From Sphaerisporangium siamense (GTDB lineage: Bacteria > Actinomycetota > Actinomycetes > Streptosporangiales > Streptosporangiaceae): 64,000 nt of DNA. Of the stretch, positions 49,008-61,776 are shown in pieces. Each line of letters opens with the position of its first letter. Positions within the stretch are counted from its first letter, which is position 1. The notes beneath the pieces are model-generated. The model ran no database searches. It was not told where the DNA came from and saw nothing but the letters and a program-made list of their open reading frames with translations. Position numbers and translations under genes: made by a program. The stretch lies in contig NZ_JACHND010000001.1 of the NCBI RefSeq assembly GCF_014205275.1, positions 558,001 through 622,000 on the forward strand. The letters are read 5' to 3'.

Positions 49008-49226
49008 GTGACGGCAGAACCCACAGACGAGCGCCTCGCCGAGCTCAGGAGGCGCTTCGCGGAGATCGACGCCGATGGCGACGGGTACGTCACGCACGCC
49101 GAGTACCGGCGGCACTTCCCCGATCTGCCGGCCGAGGCGATCGGCGCGCTCGACCAGGCCGCCGACGCGGACGGCGACGGCCGCGTCTCGTTCGAGGAGT
49201 TCGTCCGCCTCAGCGCCCTGGGCTGA
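49008..49226 (+). CDS. Two-EF-hand calcium-binding protein
   Basis: 72 residues consisting of two EF hands: DADGDGYVTHAE and DADGDGRVSFEE, each a canonical 12-residue loop with D1, D3, D5 and E12. No signal peptide, so a small cytoplasmic Ca2+ sensor or buffer, calsymin-like. GTG start with GGAGG 10 bases upstream. Confidence 0.88.
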   Translation: MTAEPTDERLAELRRRFAEIDADGDGYVTHAEYRRHFPDLPAEAIGALDQAADADGDGRVSFEEFVRLSALG

Positions 49227-49246
49227 GCCCGCCGGGGTCCGCGGGC
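49227..49246. terminator. Hairpin between EF-hand gene and proC
   Basis: GCCCGC / GCGGGC stem (6 bases, 8-base loop) starts directly after the EF-hand stop, between convergent genes. Weak but well placed. Confidence 0.35.
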
Positions 49247-49256
49247 CCGGACGGCG

Positions 49257-50051
49257 TCAGCCGGAGGCGAGCTGGCTGCTGCGGTCGCGCGCCGCCTCGA
49301 TCGCGGCGAGGAAGGCCGCGCGGACGCTGTGGCGCTCCAGCTCGGCGATGGCGGAGATCGTGGTGCCCCCCGGCGAGGTGACGGCCTCGCGCAGGATCAC
49401 CGGGTGCTCCCCCGAGTCGCGCAGCATGATCGCGGCGCCGACGATGGACTGGGTCACCATGTCGAGCGCGGCCGCCCGCGGCATGCCCAGCAGGATGCCC
49501 GCGTCGACCATGGCCTCGACCAGGTAGAAGAAGTACGCCGGGCCGCTGCCCGACAGCGCGGTCGCGGCGTCCTGCTGGGACTCCGGGATGCGCAGCACCT
49601 TGCCGACCGGGCGCAGCAGCTCCTCGGCCAGCTCCAGGTGGGTCTCGCCGGCGTGCGCCCCGGCGGAGATCACGCTCATGGCCTCGTCGACGAGCACCGG
49701 CGTGTTGGACATGACCCGCACGACCGGCACGTCGTCGCCCAGCCTGGACTCCACGAACGACGTGGTGATGCCCGCGGCCACGGTGATGACGAGCCTGCCC
49801 GCGGGCACGTGGGCGGCGATCTCGTCCAGCAGGGCGGCCATGTCCTGCGGCTTCACCGCGAGGATCAGCGTGTCGGCGATCTTGGCGGCCTCGGTGTTGG
49901 GCACGACACGTACGCCGTGACGCTCCCGCAGGGCCGCGGCGCGCTCCGGGCGGCGGGCCGTGGCGATGATCTCGCCGGGCGCGACGCCCGCGCGCAGCAG
50001 CCCGGACAGCAGGGCCTCGCCCATCTTGCCCGTCCCGAGAATCGCGATCAT
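49257..50051 (-). CDS. proC: Pyrroline-5-carboxylate reductase
   Basis: Final enzyme of proline synthesis, 264 residues. NADPH fold AILGTGKMGEALLSGLL at the N-terminus, AVKPQDMAALLDEIA near residue 67, and the C-terminal signature SGSGPAYFFYLVEAMVDAGI. Ends with TVTSPGGTT-type motif (EAVTSPGGTTISA). In mycobacteria proC lies next to the HTH gene; here several genes intervene. Confidence 0.96.
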   Translation of the reverse strand: MIAILGTGKMGEALLSGLLRAGVAPGEIIATARRPERAAALRERHGVRVVPNTEAAKIADTLILAVKPQDMAALLDEIAAHVPAGRLVITVAAGITTSFVESRLGDDVPVVRVMSNTPVLVDEAMSVISAGAHAGETHLELAEELLRPVGKVLRIPESQQDAATALSGSGPAYFFYLVEAMVDAGILLGMPRAAALDMVTQSIVGAAIMLRDSGEHPVILREAVTSPGGTTISAIAELERHSVRAAFLAAIEAARDRSSQLASG

Positions 50052-50237
50052 CTCAAGGCACCTCGCGTTACGTGTGGAAACCCTCGCAGCCTACCGACTC
50101 CGGAAGTGCTCGCCCGACCCGAGTCGCCGTGGCCGTTCCGTCCGGCGAGCCGCCGTCATTCCCTCCGGGGAATTGAGGGCCGCCGCCCGCTCCCGCAAGG
50201 TTTACGGCGTACCCGAACACATGACCGAGGGGGAATG

Positions 50238-50660
50238 ATGATCGACATCTTCGCGCGGGACCTGGCCGCCCGCTACGTGGCGCTGTGGAACGAGCCGGAC
50301 GCCGGGCTGCGGCGCGCGGCGATCCGGGAGCTGTGGGCGGAGGACGGCGCCCACATCCTGCACCCGCCCCAGGAGGCCAGGGAGGCCGCCGCGCGGGTGG
50401 GCTTCGCCGCGTCCACGTTCGAGGCGCACGGGTACGACGAGCTGGAGCTGCGGGTGACCCGGGCCTACGAGGACTTCGTGGCGCCCGGCGTGTACGTGTT
50501 CCGCCCCGGGCCCGATGTCGTGCGGCTGCGGGACGTGGTGAAGTTCACCTGGGAGATGGCGCCCGCGGGCGGCGGTGACGCGGCGGGCGGCGGCGTGGAG
50601 TTCCTCGTCCTCGGCCGGGACGGCCGCATCAAGGCCGACTACCAGTTCCCGGGGCTCTGA
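50238..50660 (+). CDS. NTF2-like (SnoaL-type) fold protein
   Basis: 140 residues, an NTF2-like alpha/beta cone: starts IDIFARDLAARYVALWNEPD, with AAIRELWAEDGAHILHPP and ends GRDGRIKADYQFPGL, the typical last strand. Function may be catalytic or ligand binding; unknown. GAGGGGGA precedes two tandem ATGs (50235, 50238); I use the second. Confidence 0.75.
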   Translation: MIDIFARDLAARYVALWNEPDAGLRRAAIRELWAEDGAHILHPPQEAREAAARVGFAASTFEAHGYDELELRVTRAYEDFVAPGVYVFRPGPDVVRLRDVVKFTWEMAPAGGGDAAGGGVEFLVLGRDGRIKADYQFPGL

Positions 50661-50899
50661 GAGGCGGGCCAGGCGGGCGGGGCCGGCGCGGCCCGGCGTG
50701 CCGGGCGTCCGCGCGGGACGGGCCATAGGGTGCACGCGGGGGCGTGCCCGGGCGCGGAGCGCGAAGCGCCAGGCCGCATGTTGCGGTTTGGCAACTCCTG
50801 TGGAGTCATGTCGTCAGATACCGCTTTTATCCGGAGGATCTACCCGATGGTGCTGGTATGTCGGTTCCAGCCGGAGCCACCGGCGCCGAAAGGGTTGAC

Positions 50900-52462
50900 G
50901 TGAAAAAGATCCTCATAGCGCTGGCCACCGCCGGCGTGGGTCTGAGCACCGCACTGGTCGCGACACCCGCGACGGCAGCGGCTCCGCAGGCCCCCGACCA
51001 CTCGCCGCCCGCTCCGGAGTGGACGCAGTGCGCGACCCTCCCGGCGGGCATCGAATGCGCGTTCGTGACGGTCCCCCAGGACTACGACCGGCCGTGGGGC
51101 AAGAAGATCAAGATCGCCGTCTCGCGCAAGAAGGCGACCGACCTGGCGAACTATCAGGGCGCCATCCTGTTCAACCCCGGCGGCCCGGGCGGCAGCGGCC
51201 TCGGATACCCGGTGAGCATGCAGACCCGCCTCGGCGCCGCGCTCGCCGCCCAGTACGACCTGGTCGGGTTCGACCCGCGCGGCGTCGGCGCCAGCGAGCC
51301 CGCCCTGCGCTGCGACCCGACCTACTCGAACCCGGTGCGCCCCGACTACGTCCCCGGGAACCTCCGCGAGGAGCTGGCCTGGGTGAAGAAGGCGCAGGGA
51401 TACTCCCGCGCCTGCGACCAGAAGTACGGCGACCTGCTGCGGAACATGACCACGGTCGACGTGGCCAAGGACCTCGACCAGATCCGCAAGGCGCTCGGCC
51501 AGGAGCAGATCAGCTACGTCGGCTACTCCTACGGGACCTACCTGGGCGCCACCTACGCCACCCTCTTCCCGTCGAAGGTGCGCCGCCTGGTCCTGGACAG
51601 CATCGTCAACCCCGAGCGGGTCTGGTACGAGGCCAACATCGACCAGAACCACGCCTTCGAGGCGCGGCAGAAGGACTTCTACGCCTGGGTCGCCAAGTAC
51701 GAGCCCACCTACCACCTCGGCACGACCCCGGCCGAGGTCGAGAAGGCCTTCTACGGCGCCCGCGCCAAGCTCAAGGCGACCCCCGCCGGAGGCAGGGTCG
51801 GCCCGTCGGAGCTCGACGACACCTACCTCGCCGGCGGCTACCTGAAGAGCCGGTGGCCGTTCCTCGCCAACGCCCTGTCGAAGTACGTCAACGACGGCGA
51901 CAACGCCGCCATGGCGACCGCCTACGCCACCTACGGCGACAGCAGCGACGACGACAACACCCTCGCCGTCTACTCGGCCGTGGAGTGCAGCGACGTCCGC
52001 TGGCCGCGCGACTGGGGCACCTGGCACCGCGACTGGTGGGAGTCCTACCGCAGCGCCCCCTTCCTGAGCTGGGGCAACGCCTGGTTCAACGCGCAGTGCC
52101 AGTCCTGGCCCGTGCGCGGGCAGCAGCCGCCGCGCGTCAACGGCAAGGCGATCAGTAGCGCCCTGCTCTTCCAGGACACCAAGGACGCCCCCACGCCGTA
52201 CCCGGGCGGCGTCGAGATGCACAAGCGCTTCCCGACCTCGCGCCTGGTCGTCATGGACGGCGGCGGCAACCACGGCCTGACCGGCCGGGGCAACGCCTGC
52301 ATCGACAACATCTGGAAGGCGTACCTGACCGACGGATCCCTGCCGGCGAGCGTGCCCGGCCCCGACGTCCACTGCCCGCCGTTCCCCGACCCGGTGCCGC
52401 CGCCCGCCACGCTGCGCGTCGCGCCGACCCCGCAGGACGACTGGGCGCCCGGCGAGCGGTGA
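50900..52462 (+). CDS. Secreted alpha/beta hydrolase, tripeptidyl aminopeptidase-like
   Basis: 520 residues. Signal peptide VKKILIALATAGVGLSTALVATPATAAA. Nucleophile elbow GYSYGTYLG, oxyanion motif NPGGPGGSG, and C-terminal TAP-like domain with the acid in TKDAPTPY and His in GGGNHG. This is the architecture of the Streptomyces Tap/Slp secreted proline-type peptidases. I start at GTG 50900, where the signal peptide begins; ATG 50858 is an in-frame alternative. A hairpin terminator follows. Confidence 0.88.
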   Translation: MKKILIALATAGVGLSTALVATPATAAAPQAPDHSPPAPEWTQCATLPAGIECAFVTVPQDYDRPWGKKIKIAVSRKKATDLANYQGAILFNPGGPGGSGLGYPVSMQTRLGAALAAQYDLVGFDPRGVGASEPALRCDPTYSNPVRPDYVPGNLREELAWVKKAQGYSRACDQKYGDLLRNMTTVDVAKDLDQIRKALGQEQISYVGYSYGTYLGATYATLFPSKVRRLVLDSIVNPERVWYEANIDQNHAFEARQKDFYAWVAKYEPTYHLGTTPAEVEKAFYGARAKLKATPAGGRVGPSELDDTYLAGGYLKSRWPFLANALSKYVNDGDNAAMATAYATYGDSSDDDNTLAVYSAVECSDVRWPRDWGTWHRDWWESYRSAPFLSWGNAWFNAQCQSWPVRGQQPPRVNGKAISSALLFQDTKDAPTPYPGGVEMHKRFPTSRLVVMDGGGNHGLTGRGNACIDNIWKAYLTDGSLPASVPGPDVHCPPFPDPVPPPATLRVAPTPQDDWAPGER

Positions 52463-52488
52463 CCTCCGCCCGCGCCCGCTGAACCCGC

Positions 52489-52517
52489 GCCCCGCCGGTC
52501 CACGAGACCGGCGGGGC
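52489..52517 (+). terminator. Strong terminator hairpin after the secreted hydrolase
   Basis: Perfect 12-base stem GCCCCGCCGGTC / GACCGGCGGGGC with loop CACGA, then GTTCTGCTT. It begins 27 bases after the stop codon. Confidence 0.8.
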
Positions 52518-52586
52518 GTTCTGCTTCACGCGAGCCGGGCGCCGCGGGCGTCCGAACCCGGATGACGCGGGGTACGTCTTAGGTGT

Positions 52587-53057
52587 ATGCGGATGATGAC
52601 GGCGATTCTGGCGACCGGCACCGTGCTGCTGGCCGCGGGGTGCGGTGACGCCCCGACGGCCGCCGACCCCGACCAGGCCGCGAGCTCGGCCATCGTCAGG
52701 ACGAGCGGCGTCACGACACCGGGCTCCTCCCCCACCCCCGCCACCGGCGGGGCGAAACCCACCCGGCCGAAGGGCCACACGGTCGGCACGCGCAAGGTGC
52801 GCTGGGAGTCGGCCAAGCCGTCCAAGGACGGCCGCAGGATCACGGTCGTGTGGTGGTCGGGGGTCGAGCCCTGCCACACGCTGGACCGGGTGAGGGTCCG
52901 CGAGACCTCCAGGCGCGTCACGATCACCCTGTACGAGGGGCAGGCCGCGAAGGCGCGCGACGTCGCCTGCATCGAGATCGCGCTGAAGAAGAGCACGATC
53001 GTGAAGCTGAAGGCGCCCCTCGGCGCACGCGAGATCGTGGACGGCGCGCGCTCCTAG
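52587..53057 (+). CDS. Hypothetical lipoprotein
   Basis: 156 residues. Signal peptide with lipobox LAAGC near residue 19, a Ser/Thr/Pro-rich linker to about residue 65, then a small beta-rich domain (VRWESAKPSKDGRRITVVWW, RVTITLYEGQ) with a Cys pair (EPCHTL, VACIEI) that may be disulphide-linked. No family recognised. The region after it, up to the dnaK operators, has no gene. Confidence 0.7.
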   Translation: MRMMTAILATGTVLLAAGCGDAPTAADPDQAASSAIVRTSGVTTPGSSPTPATGGAKPTRPKGHTVGTRKVRWESAKPSKDGRRITVVWWSGVEPCHTLDRVRVRETSRRVTITLYEGQAAKARDVACIEIALKKSTIVKLKAPLGAREIVDGARS

Positions 53058-55885
<2,828 letters not shown>

Positions 55886-55920
55886 ACGACCACCCCCTTG
55901 GCGGACGAAGGAAGCGATAG

Positions 55921-57105
55921 ATGAGCACCAAGGACTACCTGGAGAAGGACTACTACGCGGTCCTTGGTGTGCCGAAGACCGCCACCGCCGACGAGATCAA
56001 GAAGGCGTACCGGAGGCTGGCCAGGAAGTACCACCCGGACGCCAACCAGGGCAGCGCCGAGACCGAGGCCAAGTTCAAGCAGGTCTCGGAGGCCTACGAC
56101 ATCCTGTCCGACACCAAGCGCCGCAAGGAGTACGACGAGGCGCGCACGCTGTTCGGGTCGGGTCTCGGCGGGTACGCGGGGGGCGGCGCCCCCCGCGGCG
56201 GCGGTGGCGGCGGCTTCCCGTTCGACTTCGGCGACCTCTTCGGAGGCACGTCCCAGGGCAGTGGCACGGGCGAGCGGATCGGCGACCTGTTCGGCGGTCT
56301 GTTCAACCGCGGCGGGCGCACCTCCACGACCACCACGCGTCCCCGCCGCGGGCAGGACATCGAGTCCGAGGTCACCATGTCCTTCTCCGAGGCGGTGGAG
56401 GGCACGACGGTCGCGCTCCGGCTGACCAGCTCGTCGGCCTGTCCCGTGTGCAGCGGCACCGGGGCCAAGACCGGCACGACCCCGCGGGTCTGCCCGACCT
56501 GCGAGGGCACCGGAGCCGCCAGCCGCAACCTCGGCAACTTCGCCTTCTCCGAGCCCTGCCGCGACTGCAAGGGCCGCGGGCTGCTCATCGACGACCCCTG
56601 CCCCGTCTGCGAGGGCAGCGGGCGCGGCAAGAGCACCCGCACGCTTCAGGCGCGCATCCCGGCCGGGGTGGCCGACGGCCAGCGCATCCGGCTCAAGGGC
56701 AAGGGCGCGCCGGGCGAGAACGGCGGCCCCGCGGGCGACCTGTACGTCCAGATCCACGTCAAACCACACGCGATCTTCGGCCGCTCCGGCGACAACATGA
56801 CGGTCACGGTCCCCGTCACGTTCACCGAGGCGGCGCTCGGCGCCGAGATCAGGGTCCCGATCCTGCACGGCCAGCCGGTCACCCTGCGCATCCCCGAGGG
56901 CACGCCCAACGGGCGCACGTTCCGCGTGCGCGGCCGGGGTGTCACCCGCAAGGACGGCACGAAGGGTGATCTCCTGGTCACCGTGGAGGTCGTGGTGCCC
57001 CAGCAGCTCGACGACAAGGAAAGGTCGGCGCTGGAAGAGTTCCGCGCGGTCTCCGACGGCGCCGACATCCGTGCCGACCTGCTCAGACAGGCCAGTAGCG
57101 AGTAA
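55921..57105 (+). CDS. dnaJ: Hsp40 co-chaperone DnaJ
   Basis: 394 residues. J domain with HPD (KYHPDANQG, residues 38-40), Gly/Phe-rich linker to about 130, four zinc motifs [24 protein letters not shown] and CPVCEGSG, then the substrate-binding C-terminal part. Type I DnaJ. It follows grpE by 35 bases with GGACGAAGG upstream. Confidence 0.97.
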   Translation: MSTKDYLEKDYYAVLGVPKTATADEIKKAYRRLARKYHPDANQGSAETEAKFKQVSEAYDILSDTKRRKEYDEARTLFGSGLGGYAGGGAPRGGGGGGFPFDFGDLFGGTSQGSGTGERIGDLFGGLFNRGGRTSTTTTRPRRGQDIESEVTMSFSEAVEGTTVALRLTSSSACPVCSGTGAKTGTTPRVCPTCEGTGAASRNLGNFAFSEPCRDCKGRGLLIDDPCPVCEGSGRGKSTRTLQARIPAGVADGQRIRLKGKGAPGENGGPAGDLYVQIHVKPHAIFGRSGDNMTVTVPVTFTEAALGAEIRVPILHGQPVTLRIPEGTPNGRTFRVRGRGVTRKDGTKGDLLVTVEVVVPQQLDDKERSALEEFRAVSDGADIRADLLRQASSE

Positions 57106-57124
57106 CCGGAAGGAGGCGACGCCG

Positions 57125-57472
57125 ATGGACGCCAACTACTTCGACCTGTCCGACGACACTCCGGTGTACGTCATCTCGGTCGCCGCCCAGCTTTCCGGGC
57201 TGCACCCGCAGACCCTCCGGCAGTACGACCGTCTCGGCCTGGTCAGCCCGGGCCGTACGGCCGGCCGGGGCAGGCTCTATTCCACGCGCGACATCGTGAT
57301 GCTGCGCGAGGTCCAGCGGCTCTCCCAGGAGGAGGGCATCAACCTGGCCGGCATCAAGCGCATCCTGGCCCTGGAGACCGAGAACCTCCGCATGCGCGAG
57401 GAGATCGGACGGCTCCGGAGCGAGATCGCGATGATCCGCGCGCTGATCCAGTACCAACTGCCGCCCGCGTGA
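57125..57472 (+). CDS. hspR: HspR, MerR-family heat-shock repressor
   Basis: 115 residues. N-terminal MerR HTH ([26 protein letters not shown]) and [17 protein letters not shown], then a coiled-coil tail ([17 protein letters not shown]). It binds HAIR sites with DnaK as corepressor. ATG 57125 has GGAAGGAGG upstream. Distal gene of its own operon, giving feedback. Confidence 0.95.
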   Translation: MDANYFDLSDDTPVYVISVAAQLSGLHPQTLRQYDRLGLVSPGRTAGRGRLYSTRDIVMLREVQRLSQEEGINLAGIKRILALETENLRMREEIGRLRSEIAMIRALIQYQLPPA

Positions 57473-57659
57473 TCCCCGCGCCGTCGCGCGAGGGCCACGC
57501 GGATCCCGGATCCCGATCACGCCGCCACCCGCGGCGTACACAGACGCCCACGCCGGCGCCCGCGCACCGGCCGGGGCGGACATATGCCGAGTCGGCCGGA
57601 CGCCAGCGTCCCAGGGGAGGGCACCCGGCGCGCCGACATGCGAGGAAGGCGAGACCAGC

Positions 57660-60251
57660 GTGGACTACAAGCTGACGCGTAAGAGCCAGGACGCCCTGTC
57701 GGGGGCCATCCGCAGGGCCGCCGCGGAGGGCCACCCCGAGGTCGGACCGGCACACCTGTTCACCAGCCTGCTCACCCAGACGGACGGCACCGCCGTGCAC
57801 CTGCTGGAGGCGGTCGGCGCCGACTGGAAGAAGCTGCGCGCGGACGCCGAGCAGCAGCTCGAACAGCTTCCGAAGGCCCAGGGCGCGACCGTCAGCGCCC
57901 CGTCGTCCTCCCGGCAGCTCCTGGTCGTGCTCAACACCGCCGCCGCCCGGGCCAAGCAGCTGGAGGACGAGTACGTCTCGACCGAGCACCTGCTGGTCGG
58001 CCTGGCCGCCGACGGCGGGCGCGTCGCGGAGCTGCTGAAGGCGCAGGGCGCCGGCCCGAACGCCCTGCTGGAGGCGTTCGAGAAGGTGCGCGGCCACGCC
58101 CGCGTCACCAGCGAGGACCCCGAGGACACCTACCGCGCGCTGGAGAAGTACGGCGTCGACCTCACCGAGCTGGCCCGGGCGGGCAGGCTCGACCCGGTGA
58201 TCGGCCGGGACAACGAGATCCGCCGCGTCGTCCAGGTGCTGAGCCGCCGCACCAAGAACAACCCCGTGCTGATCGGCGAGCCCGGCGTCGGCAAGACGGC
58301 CGTGGTGGACGGCCTGGCGCAGCGCATCGTGGCCGGCGACGTGCCCGAGAGCCTGCGCGGCAAGCGGCTGGTCTCGCTGGACCTCGGCGCGATGGTGGCG
58401 GGCGCGAAGTTCCGCGGCGAGTTCGAGGAGCGTCTCAAGGCCGTCCTGAACGAGATCAAGGAGAGCGACGGCCAGGTCGTCACGTTCATCGACGAGCTGC
58501 ACACGATGGTCGGGGCGGGCGCGGCCGAGGGCGCGATGGACGCCGGCAACATGCTCAAGCCCATGCTGGCCCGGGGCGAGCTGCGCATGATCGGCGCGAC
58601 CACCCTGGACGAGTACCGCGAGCGCATCGAGAAGGACCCGGCGCTGGAGCGGCGCTTCCAGCAGATCTACGTCGGCGAGCCCAGCGTCGAGGACACGATC
58701 GCGATCCTCCGCGGGCTCAAGGGCCGGTACGAGGCCCACCACAAGGTGCAGATCTCCGACGGCGCCCTGGTGGCCGCCGCCACCCTGTCCGACCGCTACA
58801 TCACCGCCCGTTTCCTGCCCGACAAGGCCATCGACCTGGTCGACGAGGCCGCGAGCCGGCTGCGCATGGAGATCGACTCCCGTCCCGTGGAGATCGACGA
58901 GCTGCAGCGCGCCGTCGACCGCCTCAAGATGGAGGAGCTGGCGCTGGCCAAGGAGACCGACGAGGCGAGCGTGCAGCGCCTGGAGAGGCTGCGCAAGGAG
59001 CTCGCCGACCGCCAGGAGGACCTGGACCACCTGGTCGTCCGCTGGCAGAAGGAGAAGTCGGGCCTCAACCGGCTCGGCGAGCTGAAGCAGCGCCTCGACG
59101 AGACCCGCTCGGCCGCCGAGCGCGCCCAGCGCGACGGCGACTTCGAGGCCGCCTCCCGGCTCATGTACGGCGACGTGCCCCGGCTGGAGAAGGAGCTGGA
59201 GGAGGCGTCCGCCCAGGCGCAGCCGGAGGACCCGATGGTCAAGGAGGAGGTCGGGGCCGACGACATCGCGCAGGTGATCTCGTCCTGGACGGGCATCCCG
59301 GCCGGGCGCCTGCTGGAGGGCGAGTCCGCCAAGCTCCTGCGCATGGAGGACGAGCTCGCCGCGAGGCTGGTCGGCCAGGGCGAGGCCGTGCGCGCGGTGT
59401 CGGACGCGGTGCGGCGCGCCCGCGCGGGCGTGGCCGACCCGGACCGTCCGACCGGTTCCTTCCTGTTCCTCGGCCCGACGGGTGTCGGCAAGACCGAGCT
59501 GGCCAAGGCCCTGGCGGAGTTCCTGTTCGACGACGAGCGGGCCATGACCCGCATCGACATGAGCGAGTACGGCGAGAAGCACAGCGTCGCGCGGCTCGTC
59601 GGCGCCCCGCCCGGGTACATCGGCTACGAGGAGGGCGGCCAGCTCACCGAGGCCGTCCGCCGCAGGCCGTACACGGTGGTGCTGCTGGACGAGATCGAGA
59701 AGGCGCACCCGGAGGTCTTCGACATCCTGCTCCAGGTGCTCGACGACGGCCGGCTCACCGACGGCCAGGGCCGCACGGTGGACTTCCGCAACACGATCCT
59801 GATCCTGACCTCCAACATCGGGTCGCAGTACCTCGTCGACCTCACGCTCGACCCCCTCGCCAAGCGGGACAAGGTCATGCAGGCGGTCAGGTCGTCGTTC
59901 AAGCCGGAGTTCCTGAACCGGCTCGACGACGTGATCCTGTTCGACGCGCTCGGCTCGGAGGAGCTGGCGCAGATCGTCGACCTGCAGGTCGCGCGGCTGG
60001 CACGCCGGCTGGCCGACCGCCGCCTCACGCTCACCGTGACGCCCGAGGCCCGCGACTGGCTGGCCCTCACCGGCTACGACCCGCTGTACGGCGCGCGCCC
60101 GCTGCGGCGGCTGGTGCAGTCGGCGATCGGCGACAAGCTGGCCAAGAGCCTGCTGGCCGGGCAGATCCACGACGGCGACACGGTCACCGTCGACCTGGAC
60201 GCGGCCCGCGACACCCTCACCGTCGGTTCCACGGCGGGCACCGGAATATGA
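57660..60251 (+). CDS. clpB: ClpB disaggregase
   Basis: 863-residue Hsp100 ATPase. N domain residues 1-145, first AAA+ with Walker A GEPGVGKT (206-213), the ClpB middle coiled coil (about 400-520), second AAA+ with Walker A GPTGVGKT (605-612), and GLTPFG-like C-terminus [19 protein letters not shown] start. 187 bases after hspR without a HAIR site, so read-through from the dnaK promoter or an unseen promoter is expected. Confidence 0.96.
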   Translation: MDYKLTRKSQDALSGAIRRAAAEGHPEVGPAHLFTSLLTQTDGTAVHLLEAVGADWKKLRADAEQQLEQLPKAQGATVSAPSSSRQLLVVLNTAAARAKQLEDEYVSTEHLLVGLAADGGRVAELLKAQGAGPNALLEAFEKVRGHARVTSEDPEDTYRALEKYGVDLTELARAGRLDPVIGRDNEIRRVVQVLSRRTKNNPVLIGEPGVGKTAVVDGLAQRIVAGDVPESLRGKRLVSLDLGAMVAGAKFRGEFEERLKAVLNEIKESDGQVVTFIDELHTMVGAGAAEGAMDAGNMLKPMLARGELRMIGATTLDEYRERIEKDPALERRFQQIYVGEPSVEDTIAILRGLKGRYEAHHKVQISDGALVAAATLSDRYITARFLPDKAIDLVDEAASRLRMEIDSRPVEIDELQRAVDRLKMEELALAKETDEASVQRLERLRKELADRQEDLDHLVVRWQKEKSGLNRLGELKQRLDETRSAAERAQRDGDFEAASRLMYGDVPRLEKELEEASAQAQPEDPMVKEEVGADDIAQVISSWTGIPAGRLLEGESAKLLRMEDELAARLVGQGEAVRAVSDAVRRARAGVADPDRPTGSFLFLGPTGVGKTELAKALAEFLFDDERAMTRIDMSEYGEKHSVARLVGAPPGYIGYEEGGQLTEAVRRRPYTVVLLDEIEKAHPEVFDILLQVLDDGRLTDGQGRTVDFRNTILILTSNIGSQYLVDLTLDPLAKRDKVMQAVRSSFKPEFLNRLDDVILFDALGSEELAQIVDLQVARLARRLADRRLTLTVTPEARDWLALTGYDPLYGARPLRRLVQSAIGDKLAKSLLAGQIHDGDTVTVDLDAARDTLTVGSTAGTGI

Positions 60252-60284
60252 GCGGACCGATAATGGGCAGACGACCATAATTAA

Positions 60285-60304
60285 ATAACGGCAGATACCG
60301 TTAT
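60285..60304. promoter_or_regulatory. Inverted repeat in the clpB-P450 gap
   Basis: Perfect arms ATAACGG and CCGTTAT with 6 bases between, in an AT-rich stretch 33 bases after clpB. May be the clpB terminator or an operator for the P450 gene. Confidence 0.5.
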
Positions 60305-60312
60305 ATATGGAT

Positions 60313-60348
60313 CTTTCCCATCATAAGGAAAGACAGTGCTTACTTTCC
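60313..60348. promoter_or_regulatory. Three-part repeat in the P450 leader
   Basis: CTTTCC (60313-60318), GGAAAG (60327-60332) and CTTTCC (60343-60348). The middle copy can pair with either side, so two exclusive hairpins or three operator half-sites are possible. About 70 bases before the P450 start. Confidence 0.45.
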
Positions 60349-60419
60349 CCGGACTTGACGCAATCGCCGCGCCGGGCGTCGGATCTACATAGACATGACG
60401 ATCCGGCGGAGGGAAGAGC

Positions 60420-61631
60420 ATGTCCACGTCAGCAGGCTCGACAGGCGGCACCGTGCCGTACCTCGACGTCCTCGACCCGGCGTTCGATTTCCATTCTCCC
60501 GAGGCGATCGCGGCCCAGGAGGAAAGCTGGCACGCGGAAAGCCCGCTGGGCCCGCTCGTGCTGCGGTACGCCGAGGCGCAGGAGATTCTGCGCGACCGCG
60601 GTTTCGACCACAACGGCAAGGGTTTTCTCGCGCAGAACGGGGTGGTGGACGGTCCCGTGTACGACTGGTTCGTGCCGATGATCGTCAATCACGACGGGGA
60701 GGAGCACCGCCGCCTGCGCGGCCTGGTGAACAAGGCGTTCACCCCGCGCATGGTCGAGGGCTTACGCCCCTTCATCCGGGCGTGGGCGGAGGAGCTCACC
60801 GAGCGCCTGCGTGCCGAGGAGGTCTGCGAGTTCGTCGAAGACTTCAGCGACCCGCTGCCGCTCGCGGTGATGTGCCGGCTGCTCGGCGTCCCCGCCGAGG
60901 ACTACGAGTTCTTCCGCAGGTGGAGCCCGGAGATCGGCCTGGTCTTCGGCCTCGCGAACGGCGGCGACGTCGCCGCGCGCGTGGAGCGGGCCGTGGTCGC
61001 GCTGAACGACTACGTCGACGGCCTGATCAAGGACAAGCAGGCCCACCCCGGCGAGGACCTCAGCTCGGCGCTGGTGGCGGCGTGGGAGGGCGGCGGGCGC
61101 GTCACCCGGGACGAGCTGCGGAACCTGCTGGTGACGCTGGTGTTCGCCGCCCACGACACGACCCGCCACCAGCTCGCCAACGCGATCGTCGCCTTCGCCG
61201 AGCACCCCGGCCAGTGGGAGCTGCTCGCCCGCGACCCCGGCCTCGCGCCCCGCGCGGTCGAGGAGCTCTTCCGGTACCGGCCCTCCACCACGATTCTTTT
61301 CCGGTACGCGATCGAGGATCTGGAGTTCCACGGGCTGGGCATCGCCAAGGGGATGCCCCTGACGGTGCTCATCCCCACCGCCCAGCGGGACCCGCGCGTC
61401 CACGAGAACGCGCACGCCTTCGACATCACGGCCCCGAGGACCGCGACGCCGCTCCAGTTCGGCGGCGGCCCCCACCACTGCCTGGGCGCCGCGCTGGCCC
61501 GCGCCGAGCTGAGCGAGGCGCTTCCCGCGCTCGCCGCCCGGCTGGGCCCGCCGTCCCTCGCCGGCCCGGTCGCCTGGACGCCCCCCATCGGCATCTACGG
61601 CGCCCTGACCGTCCCCCTGCGCTTCGCCTGA
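60420..61631 (+). CDS. Cytochrome P450
   Basis: 403-residue class I bacterial P450. C-helix HRRLR (96-100), I-helix AAHDTT (244-249) with acid-alcohol pair, K-helix EELFR (281-285), and haem loop FGGGPHHCLG (347-356, ligand Cys354). No signal peptide. Substrate unknown; no ferredoxin, reductase or biosynthetic gene lies adjacent. AT-rich leader with inverted repeats. ATG follows GGAGGGAAG (5 bases). Confidence 0.93.
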   Translation: MSTSAGSTGGTVPYLDVLDPAFDFHSPEAIAAQEESWHAESPLGPLVLRYAEAQEILRDRGFDHNGKGFLAQNGVVDGPVYDWFVPMIVNHDGEEHRRLRGLVNKAFTPRMVEGLRPFIRAWAEELTERLRAEEVCEFVEDFSDPLPLAVMCRLLGVPAEDYEFFRRWSPEIGLVFGLANGGDVAARVERAVVALNDYVDGLIKDKQAHPGEDLSSALVAAWEGGGRVTRDELRNLLVTLVFAAHDTTRHQLANAIVAFAEHPGQWELLARDPGLAPRAVEELFRYRPSTTILFRYAIEDLEFHGLGIAKGMPLTVLIPTAQRDPRVHENAHAFDITAPRTATPLQFGGGPHHCLGAALARAELSEALPALAARLGPPSLAGPVAWTPPIGIYGALTVPLRFA

Positions 61632-61776
61632 GGCCTCCTTCGCACTCGGTTCGCCGGACCCGATCGGGAGCCCCCGTAAGGGAATGCTCATGGTTGGGTC
61701 AACGAAACGCTCGCCGAGGACCCATCCGGATACGTTCGGTGCACAAGAAGCAACCGAGTGTTACCAGGGAGTCTTC

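Noticed and set aside
50661-50899. Small coding frame from ATG 50778
   Set aside because: It would overlap the leader of the secreted hydrolase, lacks a ribosome binding site and has no recognisable protein pattern.
57500-57540. Repeated GGATCCCG in the hspR-clpB gap as an operator
   Set aside because: Only a short direct repeat in GC-rich sequence; it is not a HAIR or CIRCE element and has no symmetry suited to HspR.
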